Part shown: positions 6,786-14,226 of the stretch, in pieces
Position numbering within the stretch: position 1 is the stretch's first letter
How the letters are laid out: each line of letters opens with the position of its first letter
Assembly (NCBI GenBank): GCA_003456175.1
Contig: DMPB01000157.1
Span: 6,164 to 22,766 of the forward strand
Direction: 5' to 3'
DNA length: 16,603 bases
Source: Chitinophagaceae bacterium
GTDB taxonomy: Bacteria; Bacteroidota; Bacteroidia; Chitinophagales; Chitinophagaceae
Program-made: the position numbers and the translations under genes
Notes under the pieces: model-generated
Databases searched by the model: none
The model's input: the letters and a program-made list of their open reading frames with translations, nothing else
What the model was told of the DNA's origin: nothing

Positions 6786-8219
6786 TTAGAGATATCTATT
6801 CATCAATTTTACAGGCACTTCATTTGGATATATTTTCCTAAGTATTCGTATAGGCAATGTATGCTTGGGTTTATTCAAATCATAACCTTTAAATGTGCCT
6901 GAAAAAATTCCCTCTGCCTTATAATACTTGAAAGGGATACCAAAGTTTTTGAGATAAAAGCCATATTTCAAAGCTCCTAAATTCGGAAGTGGTATTAAAT
7001 CTTGGTTCAACATGCTGTATAACTCCTCTTGCGTAGAAGGGTTATAGGTTGCCCCCAAATCTCTATAAAAACAAGACCCCAATAGTATTGATGGAGTTTT
7101 CCAAAATGCTGCTTCAATACCAACGGTTGATCCAAAAGTGATTACTTTATTCGCTTGTTCGATTAAGGCGTAAGAACTTACATCATCATCGGGGTATATT
7201 AAAGTCAAATTTCTTGATTGAATACTAAGAAGTTTTTCCATATCCTTATTTTCTACCTTCATTAGATTCGGATGTATACGCAGGTAGAAATGGAATAAAG
7301 GTTGACTTAAAAAATCTTTTGTAATTGTTTCTATAGCTTCTACTTGCGTTGGATATATAAACCTTTTCCAATCGTCGCCTATAGCAGCAAACTCATCTTC
7401 CGATGAATTAAAAAAAACAATATTTTTTTTATTAACATCCCAGTTAGATGGCAACTTACCTTGTGCTTGATTTTTTACAAATGAAAACCAAGATTGCTCT
7501 ACCCCATTCTTTCTATCAATAAAAAAACGTTGTGCATCAGCAAGCTTTTGTTCCTCAGACTTTTCTGATGTTTCCCAAAAAATATTTATCTTATTGTAGA
7601 TATACTTAATATCATGTGGATACGTATTCTTATATAGCTCGTAATGCTTAACATCAGCCCCTCTTTCATGTACATCTACAGGTATACCGAGCTGTTGAGA
7701 AGCTCTTAGTATAGCTCTGTTATAAATAAATCGCCCATTAAATACATACACTTTATCTATCTTCTCCTTATGAAGAAAGTCCTTTACCCACTCGTATACA
7801 GCCACTCCTTTATTAATGAGAAACGATAACAAATCGCTATCAGAAGGGTGAATCATTGGATCTCGTCGAAATGATATAAGAGAAGACAAAGCTGCGTAAC
7901 CAATATCAAAATTGCGATACATTAATTGCTTAATAGCCTCTTGACTCGCAGGTATATCAATCTTATAATTAATCGGAGCATCAATACCCTTAATGATGTA
8001 TTTACCATCAATTAGGTTGACACCAACTAATCGCTTATTGATACACTTATAGCAGTTTTTAGCAGCAGCGGTCATATTTTGATCGCAGTGCTTGAAATCA
8101 CCGTTACACACAACATTAATTACAGTGTCACTATTATCTATATGGCTCTGAATTAATTCTAGCTCTGTTTCGTAATGTGAAGGCCACAGTACATGGGTTG
8201 AAAAGACCGCTATTTTCAT
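6786..8219 (-). CDS. Capsule-biosynthesis-like (KpsS/GT-B-like) putative glycosyltransferase
   Basis: A 477-residue protein that I recognise only as a relative of capsular polysaccharide biosynthesis proteins. It begins MKIAVFSTHVLWPSHYETEL, a Rossmann-like first strand. Four cysteines follow at C38, C45, C56 and C59, spaced as in a small metal-binding knuckle. Further on are FNGRF (160-164), HERG (184-187), RIHPN (314-318) and FGSTVGIEAA (362-371). An HP motif followed by an S-T motif is shared by CMP-sugar-using GT-B enzymes such as bacterial sialyltransferases and KpsS-type transferases. It is therefore my candidate for transferring the CMP-activated nonulosonate made by this locus; that assignment is inference. 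Other nucleotide-linked donors, or a CDP-glycerol-type reaction, remain possible. It sits directly after the exporter genes, with a 17-nt spacer. Confidence 0.85.
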   Translation of the reverse strand: MKIAVFSTHVLWPSHYETELELIQSHIDNSDTVINVVCNGDFKHCDQNMTAAAKNCYKCINKRLVGVNLIDGKYIIKGIDAPINYKIDIPASQEAIKQLMYRNFDIGYAALSSLISFRRDPMIHPSDSDLLSFLINKGVAVYEWVKDFLHKEKIDKVYVFNGRFIYNRAILRASQQLGIPVDVHERGADVKHYELYKNTYPHDIKYIYNKINIFWETSEKSEEQKLADAQRFFIDRKNGVEQSWFSFVKNQAQGKLPSNWDVNKKNIVFFNSSEDEFAAIGDDWKRFIYPTQVEAIETITKDFLSQPLFHFYLRIHPNLMKVENKDMEKLLSIQSRNLTLIYPDDDVSSYALIEQANKVITFGSTVGIEAAFWKTPSILLGSCFYRDLGATYNPSTQEELYSMLNQDLIPLPNLGALKYGFYLKNFGIPFKYYKAEGIFSGTFKGYDLNKPKHTLPIRILRKIYPNEVPVKLMNRYL

Positions 8220-8236
8220 TAAAGATCAGTGCTTGA

Positions 8237-9511
8237 TTATATTTTTTCTAAAGTAATTACACCACTATTAACAGATGGGTCGAAGCCAATTACTTCAATA
8301 CCCATTTTACTAGTAATCACAAGGGGTGGTGTAATGCCATCAATAACATCAATTGGATTAAGGCTTGCATCGCCCAGCCAAAAGTAGACAGGATATTCGC
8401 CAGGTCGTAGGATATTCTGGAATTTAATTTCGAACTCAAACTCTTCGCCAGCTTTTAAATTATTACCAATTTTATGTTTTAACGATGATGCCACAGGCTC
8501 GCCAGAATACCCTGAACGTAACATCCAACTAAAGAAAAGCGTGGGCATATCTTCAAAAATTTTAACCCGTGCCTTCAAAATAATGTCTTCCTTATAATCA
8601 TAATAATTTCTAACTGAGCCCACACTGTCGACCAAATCAATCGCATTAAAACGAGCGGTTCCCAACCCGCGTCTTTTATCAGAAGATGTAAGCTCAGCTA
8701 AATTTGTAAAATCTTGCTCTCTTAGAGTTTTATCATATAAAATTGTAGTTTCTTCTACACTTCCTCTGTAAAAAACTGTACCTCCTTTTAGAAGTAACCC
8801 ACTGTTACACAGGGCTCTTACAGCTTGCATGTTATGGCTTACAAATAAAATTGTTTTTCCACTGTGTGCAACATCGTCCATCTTACCTAGGCATTTTTTT
8901 TGAAATGCCACATCTCCAACTGCTAAAACTTCATCAATAATTAAAATTTCAGGCTCTAAATGTGCAGCTACAGAGAACCCTAATCTAACTTTCATTCCAG
9001 AAGAATAAAACTTTACAGGTGTATCGATGTGTTTGGATATGCCACTAAATGCTATAATCTCGTCTAATTTTCTATCAATCTCCTTTTTTCGCATCCCTAA
9101 TATTGTTCCATTCATGTAAATGTTTTCTCTACCGGTTAGCTCGGGATGAAACCCAGTTCCTACTTCTAACAAAGAAGAAACCCTACCATTAATTTCTATT
9201 TGCCCCGAAGTAGGTTCAGTTATTCGAGATAATATTTTTAATAATGTGCTTTTCCCCGCTCCATTATGACCAGCTATTGCTAAAATTTCGCCTTTTTTAA
9301 CTTCAAAATTAATATCTGATAGCGCAGCGAATATGGAGGGATCATCGGTAATATCCTTAAAATTAGATAGATTTTTTATCCGTTTAAAATTACTTATAGG
9401 CGCTGTGAATAATTTTACTAAGTTGCTTACAAACGTATCTGACTTTTGATGTTCAACACCAATTCGGTACAACTTAGAGAGATTTTCAACTTTTATAGCT
9501 ACATCTGACAT
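8237..9511 (-). CDS. wzt: Polysaccharide ABC transporter ATP-binding protein, Wzt type with C-terminal domain
   Basis: A 424-residue ATPase that powers export of lipid-linked polysaccharide across the inner membrane with the adjacent Wzm-like permease. Walker A is GHNGAGKS at 81-88, the ABC signature region YSSGMKVRL is at 169-177, Walker B ILIIDEVLAVGD is at 189-200, and the switch histidine is H226. A linker follows, then about 150 residues (275-424) rich in beta strands. These occupy the place of the Wzt C-terminal domain, which in O-antigen systems reads the modified end of the glycan. KpsT-type capsule ATPases lack this extension. The extra segment of about 35 residues before the core strand (around 20-58) is common in the O-antigen subgroup. 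It starts 10 nt after the permease stop. Confidence 0.95.
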   Translation of the reverse strand: MSDVAIKVENLSKLYRIGVEHQKSDTFVSNLVKLFTAPISNFKRIKNLSNFKDITDDPSIFAALSDINFEVKKGEILAIAGHNGAGKSTLLKILSRITEPTSGQIEINGRVSSLLEVGTGFHPELTGRENIYMNGTILGMRKKEIDRKLDEIIAFSGISKHIDTPVKFYSSGMKVRLGFSVAAHLEPEILIIDEVLAVGDVAFQKKCLGKMDDVAHSGKTILFVSHNMQAVRALCNSGLLLKGGTVFYRGSVEETTILYDKTLREQDFTNLAELTSSDKRRGLGTARFNAIDLVDSVGSVRNYYDYKEDIILKARVKIFEDMPTLFFSWMLRSGYSGEPVASSLKHKIGNNLKAGEEFEFEIKFQNILRPGEYPVYFWLGDASLNPIDVIDGITPPLVITSKMGIEVIGFDPSVNSGVITLEKI

Positions 9512-9521
9512 AAAAAATTAA

Positions 9522-10337
9522 TTAAGCAACGTCTGCAAAGTTTTTTTCCATTTTTTTGAAATAAAACAATCCAAAAACAAAAAGTATAGAAGATGTAATC
9601 ATGCCTGGTAAAATCCAATGCCATGGCATATCCTTTCCTGTAAAGCCAGCACGAAAACCCTCTATCACACCAACCATTGGATTGACTGCATAATAAGTTT
9701 GAAGGTTCTCTGGAACTGCATTCGTGCTGTACACAACGGGTGCTGCATACATTAGAAGTTGTACAAGAAATACAAGTGCATATTTAACGTCTCTATACTG
9801 AATGGCCATAGCTGATAAAATCAACCCTATTCCAATAGATGCCATAATGAGCTGCAGTAACAAAAGTGGTATAAACAAAACTGTGTAGTTAATATGTATC
9901 TTATGATATACTAACAATACAACTACCACAACAAAAGCTATCGCAAAATCAATGAGTTTTGATAAAACAGCTGCAAATGGTAGTATCACTCTTGGGAAGT
10001 ATACCTTCGTAATAAGATTTGCGTTCGATACTAAGCTATTAGCAGATTCCTGTAACATACCCGAAAAATAATTCCATGGCCAAAGGGCAAGAAAACTAAA
10101 AACTATGTAGGGAGTACCATCAGTTGTTACCTTGGCTAGTCGTCCAAAAACAATCGTAAAGACTATAGTTGTAACCAATGGCTGAATAATAGCCCAACTA
10201 ACACCCAAAACACTTTGAGCATACTTTGTTTTGATAGAACGTATAGTTAAGAAATATAGTAAATCTTTATATTGGATAAACTCTTTAACATCTATCATTC
10301 GCCAGCCTCTAGTGGCTGTTAAAATGGTCTTTTGCAT
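9522..10337 (-). CDS. wzm: Polysaccharide ABC transporter permease, Wzm type
   Basis: A 271-residue integral membrane protein of the ABC-2 polysaccharide exporter family. It has an N-terminal amphipathic stretch (RGWRMIDVKEFIQYKDLLYFL) and about six hydrophobic segments near residues 47-65, 76-95, 117-145, 151-179, 186-204 and 242-260. Family marks include YFPRVILP at 113-120, YRDVKYAL at 181-188 and NPM at 219-221. It pairs with the ATPase gene 10 nt downstream to form the channel for undecaprenyl-linked polysaccharide. Length is standard for Wzm/KpsM/RfbA proteins. The ATG at 10337 lies 5 nt after the cytidylyltransferase stop codon (TAG). Confidence 0.95.
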   Translation of the reverse strand: MQKTILTATRGWRMIDVKEFIQYKDLLYFLTIRSIKTKYAQSVLGVSWAIIQPLVTTIVFTIVFGRLAKVTTDGTPYIVFSFLALWPWNYFSGMLQESANSLVSNANLITKVYFPRVILPFAAVLSKLIDFAIAFVVVVVLLVYHKIHINYTVLFIPLLLLQLIMASIGIGLILSAMAIQYRDVKYALVFLVQLLMYAAPVVYSTNAVPENLQTYYAVNPMVGVIEGFRAGFTGKDMPWHWILPGMITSSILFVFGLFYFKKMEKNFADVA

Positions 10338-10342
10338 TGCTT

Positions 10343-11029
10343 CTATTTGTCAAATTTTTTCTTTAGTAAAAAGTCGGCAAAGTCAAAATCAAGTAAATCA
10401 TCAATATCTATAGAACTTTCTTTAGACATTTCAAAAGGGATACGATTTAGATTCATCATTCCCTTTTCCAGAAGAGAAATTACATTTATGATATATATCG
10501 CACCATTTAATTGCCACACCTTCGGACAGTCTTGTCTACGCGTAAAGTCACCTTTTTTTGAGGTTTGCAAATAACCGTTATAGTCTAATTCCATTAATGT
10601 GTAATAAGGATTTGCATCACTTTCAAAAACAGACACCAACATTTCTACATCTTTTTGATAAAGTTGGAACGCAGACTTTATATGATTTGCATTTCTTAAA
10701 GGAGAAGTTGGTTGCAATAATGTAATCGTATCAAACTCGGTTCCAACACTGCTGTAATAATTTAAAGCATGCTTAATTACATCTTCAGAAGTTGCAGTAT
10801 CAGTTGCATAAACCTCGGGTCTTATAAATGGGGGATATATCTTATAAGACCTAGCAATTTCTAAAACTTCAGGAGAATTAGTTGAAATACAAATCTGATC
10901 GAAACAATTAGAATCTATTGCCGCTTCTATAGTATGAGCTATAAGAGGTTTACCAGCCAATAACTTGAAATTTTTTCCTAACAATCCTTTAGATCCAGAC
11001 CTTGCGGGTATCACTGCTAAATTTCTCAA
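10343..11029 (-). CDS. legF: CMP-nonulosonate cytidylyltransferase (LegF/NeuA-like; TTG start)
   Basis: A 228-residue member of the acylneuraminate cytidylyltransferase family, which joins CTP with a nonulosonic acid to give the CMP-sugar. The CTP-binding P-loop IPARSGSKGLLGKN is at residues 7-20, LLQPTSPLR at 104-112, RRQD at 164-167, the QLNGAIYI strand at 173-180, and the metal-binding SIDIDDLLDF near 206-215. The upstream cassette points to legionaminic acid rather than Neu5Ac as substrate. The start codon is TTG at 11029-11027, two bases after the TAG of the PtmE-like gene. No ATG or GTG lies between it and an in-frame TAA at 11050-11048, and the translation from TTG begins exactly like the family (MRNLAVIPAR). 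It has no appended phosphatase or SGNH domain. Confidence 0.93.
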   Translation of the reverse strand: MRNLAVIPARSGSKGLLGKNFKLLAGKPLIAHTIEAAIDSNCFDQICISTNSPEVLEIARSYKIYPPFIRPEVYATDTATSEDVIKHALNYYSSVGTEFDTITLLQPTSPLRNANHIKSAFQLYQKDVEMLVSVFESDANPYYTLMELDYNGYLQTSKKGDFTRRQDCPKVWQLNGAIYIINVISLLEKGMMNLNRIPFEMSKESSIDIDDLLDFDFADFLLKKKFDK

Positions 11030-11031
11030 TA

Positions 11032-12087
11032 CTAAAATTTTATATACTTAATGTCTGATTGAGCTTTCAAAAAGTCTTCATGCTTGCCAATATCAAGCCA
11101 GTAGTTTAATATCGGAAAATGCTTTATAGATTGACTTTGTTGAATTAACACATCCATAAGATCGGTCGCATTAAAGGGTGTATTTTGGGGTATCCATTGT
11201 TGTAGCTTGCTCTTAAGCATATAGATACCAGCATTAGAGTAATAATTGTATGTGGGCTTTTCAATTAACGATTCAATGCTACCATGCTCGTTAAGTTTCA
11301 TAATACCATAAGGTATTTTAACTTTATATGGCACACTTGCAACCATCATCAACGATTCACTTATTACAAATTCATTGTAAAAATCTTCAAAATCTATGTT
11401 GGTTAGCACATCAGAGTTCATAACGAGCATGTTGTCGTTCTTAGGGCATATTTTACTCAATGCACCAATAGTACCAAGTGGCTCATCTTCTTCTATGTAA
11501 GTTATTGAAATGCCCTTACTACTACCATCACCAAAATAGTCTTTAATAATGTGTCCCAAATATTTGATGCTGATATAAAAATCACTTATACCGTAGCTAA
11601 TCAGTCTATCGATGTTAATTTCTAGTATTGGCTTATCGCCAACTTTCAACATTGGCTTAGGAGTGTTATCCGTTAATGGGCGAAGGCGCTCACCTCTACC
11701 TCCAGCCATTAACAATGCAGAAAGCGGTAGTATTGTATTTACCCTATCAAAGTCAATAATTCTAGCAACAAAACCATGTTCATCTATTACCGGTATTAGT
11801 TTAATCCCTTTATTCTTAAATCCTTTAATTACAGCTGGGTTAACAGCCTGAGCCTCGTTAATATATTTAAAATTCTTATTAATATAACGATGCAATGAGT
11901 CTGAAATTTCCAATCCACTTAATAATCCTCTCCTTATATCGCCATCTGTCAATGCCCCAATCATTTTATTTACATCATCCACTACAAAAAGTGTCCTACT
12001 TTCAAGATTGGGTATGCTATCTAACTTCTGTAATGCAGCTCTAGCATTATTTTCTATTCCTATGATATGTGGATTACTCTTATCCAT
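11032..12087 (-). CDS. ptmE: CBS-domain nucleotidyltransferase, PtmE-like (predicted GDP-GlcNAc synthesis)
   Basis: A 351-residue fusion. Residues 1-117 form a pair of CBS domains (LTDGDIRRGLLSG at 46-58 is the typical CBS motif). Residues from about 121 form a nucleotidyltransferase with the signature LLMAGGRGERLRPLT (125-139), K144 in TPKPML, and the metal-binding NSD at 224-226. This architecture matches Campylobacter PtmE, which makes GDP-GlcNAc to feed the legionaminic acid pathway. Its place between the NeuC-like and NeuA-like genes fits that role. The CBS pair may sense adenine nucleotides (inference). The first 8 nt overlap the end of the 2-epimerase gene. A generic hexose-1-phosphate nucleotidyltransferase such as GDP-mannose pyrophosphorylase is less likely because of the CBS module and the context. 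Confidence 0.9.
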   Translation of the reverse strand: MDKSNPHIIGIENNARAALQKLDSIPNLESRTLFVVDDVNKMIGALTDGDIRRGLLSGLEISDSLHRYINKNFKYINEAQAVNPAVIKGFKNKGIKLIPVIDEHGFVARIIDFDRVNTILPLSALLMAGGRGERLRPLTDNTPKPMLKVGDKPILEINIDRLISYGISDFYISIKYLGHIIKDYFGDGSSKGISITYIEEDEPLGTIGALSKICPKNDNMLVMNSDVLTNIDFEDFYNEFVISESLMMVASVPYKVKIPYGIMKLNEHGSIESLIEKPTYNYYSNAGIYMLKSKLQQWIPQNTPFNATDLMDVLIQQSQSIKHFPILNYWLDIGKHEDFLKAQSDIKYIKF

Positions 12088-13216
12088 GCAATAAATCAGA
12101 AATGATATCTATAATTTTTTTAGTTCCACCACCTTCGGCATAAATGTTAGTACCAACATATGTTGTATTAACATATTGATCTATTATGATATTGAGATTT
12201 TCGACATTAGGATGTTCTATGTGTATTACATTATCAGAAGTTAAACGCCCTTGTTGCCTATTACCTAAATTAATCACAAACTTACCAAATGAAGCAGCTT
12301 CAATAATTCCGCTTGAACTATTACCTACTAATAGATTACAGTGCTTCAAAGCAGAAAAATAACCATTAACCCCTAAATTCTCTCTCAGATAAACATGCGT
12401 AACACCTTCTAGCGTAGCGTTAAAAACTTCACGAATAGCATTACCTTGTGTATCGGCATTGGGTAATGTGATGAGCCACTGATAACCTTTAGCTGCAAAA
12501 TTCTTAACCACTTGCGCAAACTCGGTAGCCATCTTGGTATTTACCGTAAGGTTAACCGTTTCTGGATGTAAAGTTGCTAGAATGGTTGGTTTTGTAATAT
12601 CTATACCAAACTTCTCCTGAAATGCTGCCGTAGTAAGTAATGGACTATTGATTAAATTCTCAAGACTTATAGAGCCAGTGTTATAGATACGTTGTTTAAC
12701 ATCTAACATAATATTAAGCCTTTCTGCATAAGCAGCTGTTGCAGTAAAATGACACCAACTAGCATGAGATATTGCATGCCTAAACACATTATCGATGGCA
12801 CCAAGCGTAGTTTCTCCACCATGTAGGTGTGCAAACTTTATTCCAAATGGAACCCCTGCCATTACAGCAGCAAACATTTCATATCTATCTCCTAAACAAA
12901 ATACCAGATCGTAATGCTTTTGCTGACTAGCCCAAAAGGCGGAAAAACGTATTTGTGTTAACCCCATTGCGCCAGCGATTGCCTCGGCAGAATCTCCAGC
13001 AGGCATCGTATCTATGGTATGGCTTACGGTTATATCTTGCTGTTGAATTTCCTTCAAAGTATAGCCATGCAATTTCGATAAATGTGTTCCAAAGGCTATT
13101 ATTTCTAGATTACACCAATCGGTCTTATATAAAGCTCTAATCAAGGGCAGATATATCCCAAAATCGGCTCTAGAACTTGTAAGGAGTCCTATATGTTTCA
13201 AGCTAACATTTCCCAT
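12080..13216 (-). CDS. legG: NeuC/LegG-like hydrolysing nucleotide-sugar 2-epimerase
   Basis: A 378-residue GT-B fold enzyme of the hydrolysing 2-epimerase family. It removes the nucleotide and inverts C2 to give a free mannosamine-type sugar, here predicted to be a 2,4-diamino-2,4,6-trideoxymannose derivative. Motifs are IGLLTSSRADFGIY (9-22), LGDRYE (108-113), HLHGGETTLGAID (130-142), LHPET (216-220), GNSSSGIIEA (298-307) and LGNRQQGR (317-324). The annotated ATG lies 19 nt inside the end of the synthase gene. A TTG at 13201-13199, overlapping the synthase TGA as TTGA, would give MKHIGLLTSSR, closer to the usual N-terminus. The true start is therefore uncertain by five codons. It follows the synthase and precedes the PtmE-like gene. 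Confidence 0.93.
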   Translation of the reverse strand: MGNVSLKHIGLLTSSRADFGIYLPLIRALYKTDWCNLEIIAFGTHLSKLHGYTLKEIQQQDITVSHTIDTMPAGDSAEAIAGAMGLTQIRFSAFWASQQKHYDLVFCLGDRYEMFAAVMAGVPFGIKFAHLHGGETTLGAIDNVFRHAISHASWCHFTATAAYAERLNIMLDVKQRIYNTGSISLENLINSPLLTTAAFQEKFGIDITKPTILATLHPETVNLTVNTKMATEFAQVVKNFAAKGYQWLITLPNADTQGNAIREVFNATLEGVTHVYLRENLGVNGYFSALKHCNLLVGNSSSGIIEAASFGKFVINLGNRQQGRLTSDNVIHIEHPNVENLNIIIDQYVNTTYVGTNIYAEGGGTKKIIDIISDLLHG

Positions 13217-14226
13217 GTGAGGGGAGTTCCTGCAGATAAATTAATTTGTAATTTTTTGCCCAACACCTCACTTAATTCCATAGGTGAGATACCCGTTCCC
13301 GGGCGTAACATTACTAGATGTGTTTCGTGAATAATGGTACCTTGCGGTAAATCAGTTGCCGTACAAACACTTTTTCTAGCTACTAATTTATTTTTCAGTT
13401 CTACTTCACTAGGCTGCTTTAAACTACTTCCTAAAGCTTTTTCAACAGCTCTAATACCCTCCACCATAGCCTTTAGTTCATGAGGCTCAAGTGAAGCTTT
13501 ATGGTCTGGGCCTGGTAAATTTTTATTGAGGGTAAAGTGCTTTTCTATAACAGTAGCACCAAGCGCAACCGCAGCTATTGGAATTGCTATGCCCTCAGTA
13601 TGATCGCTATAACCATAACGCATGTTGAAATAACTTCCCATTGCTTTCATTGCATTTAAATGTACGTCTTGCAACGGCGCTGGATATTCTGTTGTACAAT
13701 GAAGAATGGTAATTTTATCTCTACGAGCACCTGCATTTTCTAATGCTACTATTGCAGCTTCTACTTCTTCGGTTGTGCACATGCCTGTGCTTACAATTAA
13801 TGTATCAAAGTTAGCTGCCATTACTTGTAAGTAAGGCAAGTTCGTTATTTCGCCACTTGGCACCTTACCAAGCGTGATGCCCATACTTTTTAAGAAATGT
13901 ACACTTTCAATATCAAATGCAGTGCTCCAAAATTGAATACCTTTTTGTTTGCAATAAGCGGCTAATTGATAATGTTGTTCCTCTGTAAGCTCAAGTTGTT
14001 TCAACATATCGTACTGGCTACTATTATGATTACCAGTATTAGCAATTTGATAATCAGCTTTTTTAGCTTGCTTATTTACAAGCAACTCTGTTTTAAACGT
14101 TTGAAACTTAACAATATCAACACCTGCATCAACAGCAGCATCTATCAATTGATACGCTAGTTGCATATCACCATTGTGATTTACCCCAGCTTCAGCTATA
14201 ATAAGTACACTATTTCTGTCTATCAT
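13198..14226 (-). CDS. legI: NeuB/LegI-like nonulosonic acid synthase
   Basis: A 342-residue synthase that condenses the mannosamine-type sugar with phosphoenolpyruvate to form the nine-carbon acid. The TIM barrel (1-280) shows AEAGVNHNG (11-19), KFQTF (40-44), KVPSGE (121-126), HCTTEYP (176-182), YSDHT (206-210), EKHFTL (228-233) and GPDHKAS (239-245). The C-terminal antifreeze-like SAF domain (about 283-342) carries RPGTGI at 308-313, the loop that covers the partner active site in the dimer. Length is typical. The start ATG overlaps the aminotransferase stop as ATGA. The sequence alone does not separate Leg, Pse and Neu5Ac synthases reliably; the LegB/LegC/PtmE neighbours favour legionaminic acid. 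Confidence 0.94.
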   Translation of the reverse strand: MIDRNSVLIIAEAGVNHNGDMQLAYQLIDAAVDAGVDIVKFQTFKTELLVNKQAKKADYQIANTGNHNSSQYDMLKQLELTEEQHYQLAAYCKQKGIQFWSTAFDIESVHFLKSMGITLGKVPSGEITNLPYLQVMAANFDTLIVSTGMCTTEEVEAAIVALENAGARRDKITILHCTTEYPAPLQDVHLNAMKAMGSYFNMRYGYSDHTEGIAIPIAAVALGATVIEKHFTLNKNLPGPDHKASLEPHELKAMVEGIRAVEKALGSSLKQPSEVELKNKLVARKSVCTATDLPQGTIIHETHLVMLRPGTGISPMELSEVLGKKLQINLSAGTPLTWEMLA

